A DNA stretch of 64,000 nucleotides from JAGNXB01 sp942490895 (GTDB taxonomy: Bacteria > Bacteroidota > Bacteroidia > Chitinophagales > Saprospiraceae), in contig CALNZC010000052.1 of the NCBI GenBank assembly GCA_942490895.1, positions 310,001 to 374,000 of the forward strand, written 5' to 3'. Below the pieces are notes generated by a model, which did not search any database, had not been told where the DNA came from, and saw nothing but the letters and a program-made list of their open reading frames with translations. Position 1 is the stretch's first letter. Every line of letters starts with the position of its first letter. Of the stretch, positions 61,824 to 64,000 are shown one piece after another. The translations under genes and the position numbers were made by a program.

Positions 61824-64000
61824 GATTGCTTTTATTGCTGAGCATCTCTCTGTTCGGCCAGTCACCCCATGGCGAACAGCTTGTCATCAGTTGCTCCGAC
61901 TGCCATACATCTTCAGGATGGCAACCCCTGAGGGAAGACCTCCTCTTCGATCACGAGACCACCCGATTTGGACTGGACGGACAACATGCCCTTGTCGACT
62001 GCAGGTCCTGTCACGCATCCATGGTCTTTTCTGAAGCATCCGGAGATTGTATTTCCTGCCATACCGATATCCACCAGCAAACAGTGGGTCAGGATTGCGC
62101 GCGATGTCATACGGCCAACAACTGGTTGGTGGATAATATCACCGAGATCCATTTTGATAATGGCTTTCCGCTTGTCGGTGCCCATGCGGCCGTCTCCTGT
62201 TTTGAGTGCCATCAATCCGAATCCGCCCTTCGCTTCGACCGCTTGGGCAATGACTGTATCAACTGCCACCTCCAGGATTTTCAATCAACCACTAGTCCGG
62301 ATCACGTCAAGAACAATTTTTCCACCAATTGCGCGGAATGTCATGACATCAATCAGATCGATTGGAATACGGACAAGGTGGACCACAGCTTTTTCCCACT
62401 GACACTGGGTCACGCCATTACCGATTGCGCCCAATGTCATACCAACGGTAGCTACCAGAATACACCCACCGAATGTCTGGCCTGCCATCAATTGGATTTT
62501 CAATCCACGCTGGATCCCAATCATATCCAATCCGGTTTCACTACTGATTGCGCCTCGTGCCACACTACGGATCCCGGTTGGACCCCGGCAGAATATCAGG
62601 ATCATGACGCCGCATATTTTCCGATCTACTCCGGCAAGCATCAGGGAGAATGGACCACTTGTACAGAGTGTCACACCGACCCGGCCAACTACGCCTCATT
62701 CACATGCATCACCTGCCACATGAATCCGGAGACGGATGATGAACATAGTGGTATCAGTGGGTACAACTATTCCAGTCCGGCTTGCCTGGCTTGCCACCCT
62801 ACAGGAGATGCAGAGGATGCCTTCGATCACAGCTTGACGGCCTTCCCGTTGACCGGGAGCCACCTTACTGTCGATTGCGCATCCTGCCACACGGCAGGCT
62901 ATGCCGGCACCCCAACCGAGTGCTCCGCTTGCCATACTATAGACTTCAATCAAACGGTCAATCCCAACCATATCGACCTTGGATTTTCCATGGATTGTGC
63001 AGCTTGTCACACCACTGATCCCGACTGGAATCCGGCCCTCTTTGCCAATCACAATGATTTCTATCCGTTGAATGGGGCACATGCACTGATCGCCAACGAT
63101 TGTGCCGCCTGTCATAACGGAGACTACCTGAATACGCCATCGACCTGCATCGGATGTCATCAATCCGACTATGATGAACCATCAGACCCGGATCACAACG
63201 TTCTGTTATTTCCGACGGATTGTTCCACCTGCCACACAGAATCCTCCTGGCTACCATCCACCTTCGATCATGATGGCCCGTATTTCCCCATCTACAGTGG
63301 CAAACACGAAGGCGAATGGAATGCCTGTATCGACTGTCATACCAATCCGGCCAACTATGCAGAGTTTACCTGCATCACCTGCCACATGAATCCGGAAACC
63401 GATAATGACCACAATGGTATTCCGGGATACACCTATAACAGCACTTCCTGTCTGGCCTGTCACCCCACAGGAAATGCTGATGATGCCTTTGATCACAGTA
63501 TGACCGCCTTCCCACTGACGGGAGCGCATGCCAACACCGACTGTCTGCAATGTCATGCTTCCGGGTATGCTGGCACACCCACCGAGTGTTCATCCTGTCA
63601 CATGATGGACTTCGAACAATCCACCAATCCGAACCACCCTGTCCTCGGATTTCCTGTAGAATGCGCTGCCTGTCATACCACTGAACCTGGATGGGAACCC
63701 GCCACCTTTGCCATTCACGATGACTACTATCCACTGAATGGGGCACATGCCATGATCGCCAATGATTGTGCGTCTTGCCACAATGGGGATTATAACAACA
63801 CTCCGAATACCTGTGCGGGCTGCCACCAGTCGGATTATGATCAGACCACGAATCCGGATCACCAGGCCCTGCAATTCTCTACTGATTGCATCACTTGCCA
63901 CACTGAGACCGCCTGGCAGCCAGCCACGTTTGATCATGACATGGAGCACTTCCCAATCTACAGTGGCAAGCACCAGGGCGAATGGAATGAATGTGTGGAC
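61802..64000 (+). CDS. Giant multihaem cytochrome c (at least 28 CXXCH), 3' end beyond the window
   Basis: A GTG at 61802 starts a good signal peptide (MYRLPQIGLLLLLSISLFGQ) and 733 uninterrupted codons to the window edge. Twenty-eight CXXCH motifs are visible, in units of the type DCxxCHTxxxxxTPxxCxxCHxxDFxxxxxPNHxxxxFxxDCxxCH. From 62618 the DNA repeats with an exact 666-bp period (62618, 63284, 63950): each 222-residue unit begins FPIYSGKHxGEW and carries nine haem motifs, including CITCHMNPET and CLACHPTG. The gene overlaps the end of the 23-haem cytochrome by 22 bp, so translation is probably coupled. A secreted or surface-exposed electron wire is the likely role. Any C-terminal T9SS domain would be outside the window. 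Confidence 0.88.
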   Translation, partial: MYRLPQIGLLLLLSISLFGQSPHGEQLVISCSDCHTSSGWQPLREDLLFDHETTRFGLDGQHALVDCRSCHASMVFSEASGDCISCHTDIHQQTVGQDCARCHTANNWLVDNITEIHFDNGFPLVGAHAAVSCFECHQSESALRFDRLGNDCINCHLQDFQSTTSPDHVKNNFSTNCAECHDINQIDWNTDKVDHSFFPLTLGHAITDCAQCHTNGSYQNTPTECLACHQLDFQSTLDPNHIQSGFTTDCASCHTTDPGWTPAEYQDHDAAYFPIYSGKHQGEWTTCTECHTDPANYASFTCITCHMNPETDDEHSGISGYNYSSPACLACHPTGDAEDAFDHSLTAFPLTGSHLTVDCASCHTAGYAGTPTECSACHTIDFNQTVNPNHIDLGFSMDCAACHTTDPDWNPALFANHNDFYPLNGAHALIANDCAACHNGDYLNTPSTCIGCHQSDYDEPSDPDHNVLLFPTDCSTCHTESSWLPSTFDHDGPYFPIYSGKHEGEWNACIDCHTNPANYAEFTCITCHMNPETDNDHNGIPGYTYNSTSCLACHPTGNADDAFDHSMTAFPLTGAHANTDCLQCHASGYAGTPTECSSCHMMDFEQSTNPNHPVLGFPVECAACHTTEPGWEPATFAIHDDYYPLNGAHAMIANDCASCHNGDYNNTPNTCAGCHQSDYDQTTNPDHQALQFSTDCITCHTETAWQPATFDHDMEHFPIYSGKHQGEWNECVD

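Noticed and set aside
60148..63973. Several long minus-strand frames under the cytochrome genes
   Set aside because: They are antisense shadows of Cys/His-rich coding DNA; the sense strand has regular CXXCH motifs and signal peptides.

Overview
The window looks like a chromosomal segment of a Bacteroidota bacterium, most likely from the Saprospiria (a Saprospiraceae-like lineage). This is inferred from gene content: C-terminal type IX secretion (T9SS) sorting domains, a TANFOR-like giant protein, a beta-propeller/Y_Y_Y sensor kinase with a LytTR regulator, DUF5777, DUF3667 and DUF2306 proteins, YceI pairs, a GH3-family enzyme, and start sites without clear Shine-Dalgarno sequences but with occasional TAnnTTT-type -7 elements. 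No rRNA, tRNA, CRISPR array or transposase was recognised.

Layout. 0-11.3 kb: a lipid/steroid-reductase-like trio (DUF1295 end, SDR, SRD5A-like), a flavin-binding pyridoxamine-oxidase-like protein, a very small lysine-rich protein with a textbook terminator, AlkC, an SDR-DUF2867 protein, and small membrane or accessory proteins. 11.3-23.4 kb: a minus-strand three-gene surface operon (outer-membrane barrel-like protein, 1405-residue TANFOR-like protein, and a ~2030-residue protein of 21 repeats ending in a PKD and a T9SS domain). The last gene is split by one frameshift. 23.4-29 kb: secreted enzymes separated by pyrimidine-rich, tandemly repeated intergenic DNA, and a GNAT-nitrilase fusion. 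29.1-36.6 kb: one plus-strand block of YceI, sensor kinase, LytTR regulator, two cytochrome-c-like lipoproteins, an OB-fold protein, a second YceI and a DUF5777 barrel.

36.6-39.0 kb holds no convincing protein gene. It has two terminators pointing at each other, a dense field of perfect inverted repeats (a candidate structured RNA), an AT-rich island and four tandem copies of a ~280-bp repeat. 39-57.6 kb is mostly housekeeping and envelope functions: LolA-like carrier, SNF2 helicase, GH3 protein, RNase R, two GT39 membrane glycosyltransferases, MetH and a Wzi-like outer-membrane protein.

57.8-64 kb is the most striking part: a tightly packed plus-strand operon encoding a b-type-cytochrome-like membrane protein, a circularly permuted ferredoxin-flavoprotein whose two cluster motifs lack the usual second cysteine, a 23-CXXCH cytochrome (frameshifted in this sequence), and a giant cytochrome with at least 28 CXXCH motifs that starts on GTG and runs off the window with an exact 666-bp internal period. 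Together they suggest an electron conduit from a reduced nicotinamide or other cytoplasmic donor, across the inner membrane, to periplasmic or extracellular haem wires.

Two genes are split by single-base frameshifts (near 14797 and 60878). Both lie in otherwise intact repeat-rich genes, so assembly error is a real alternative to true gene decay.
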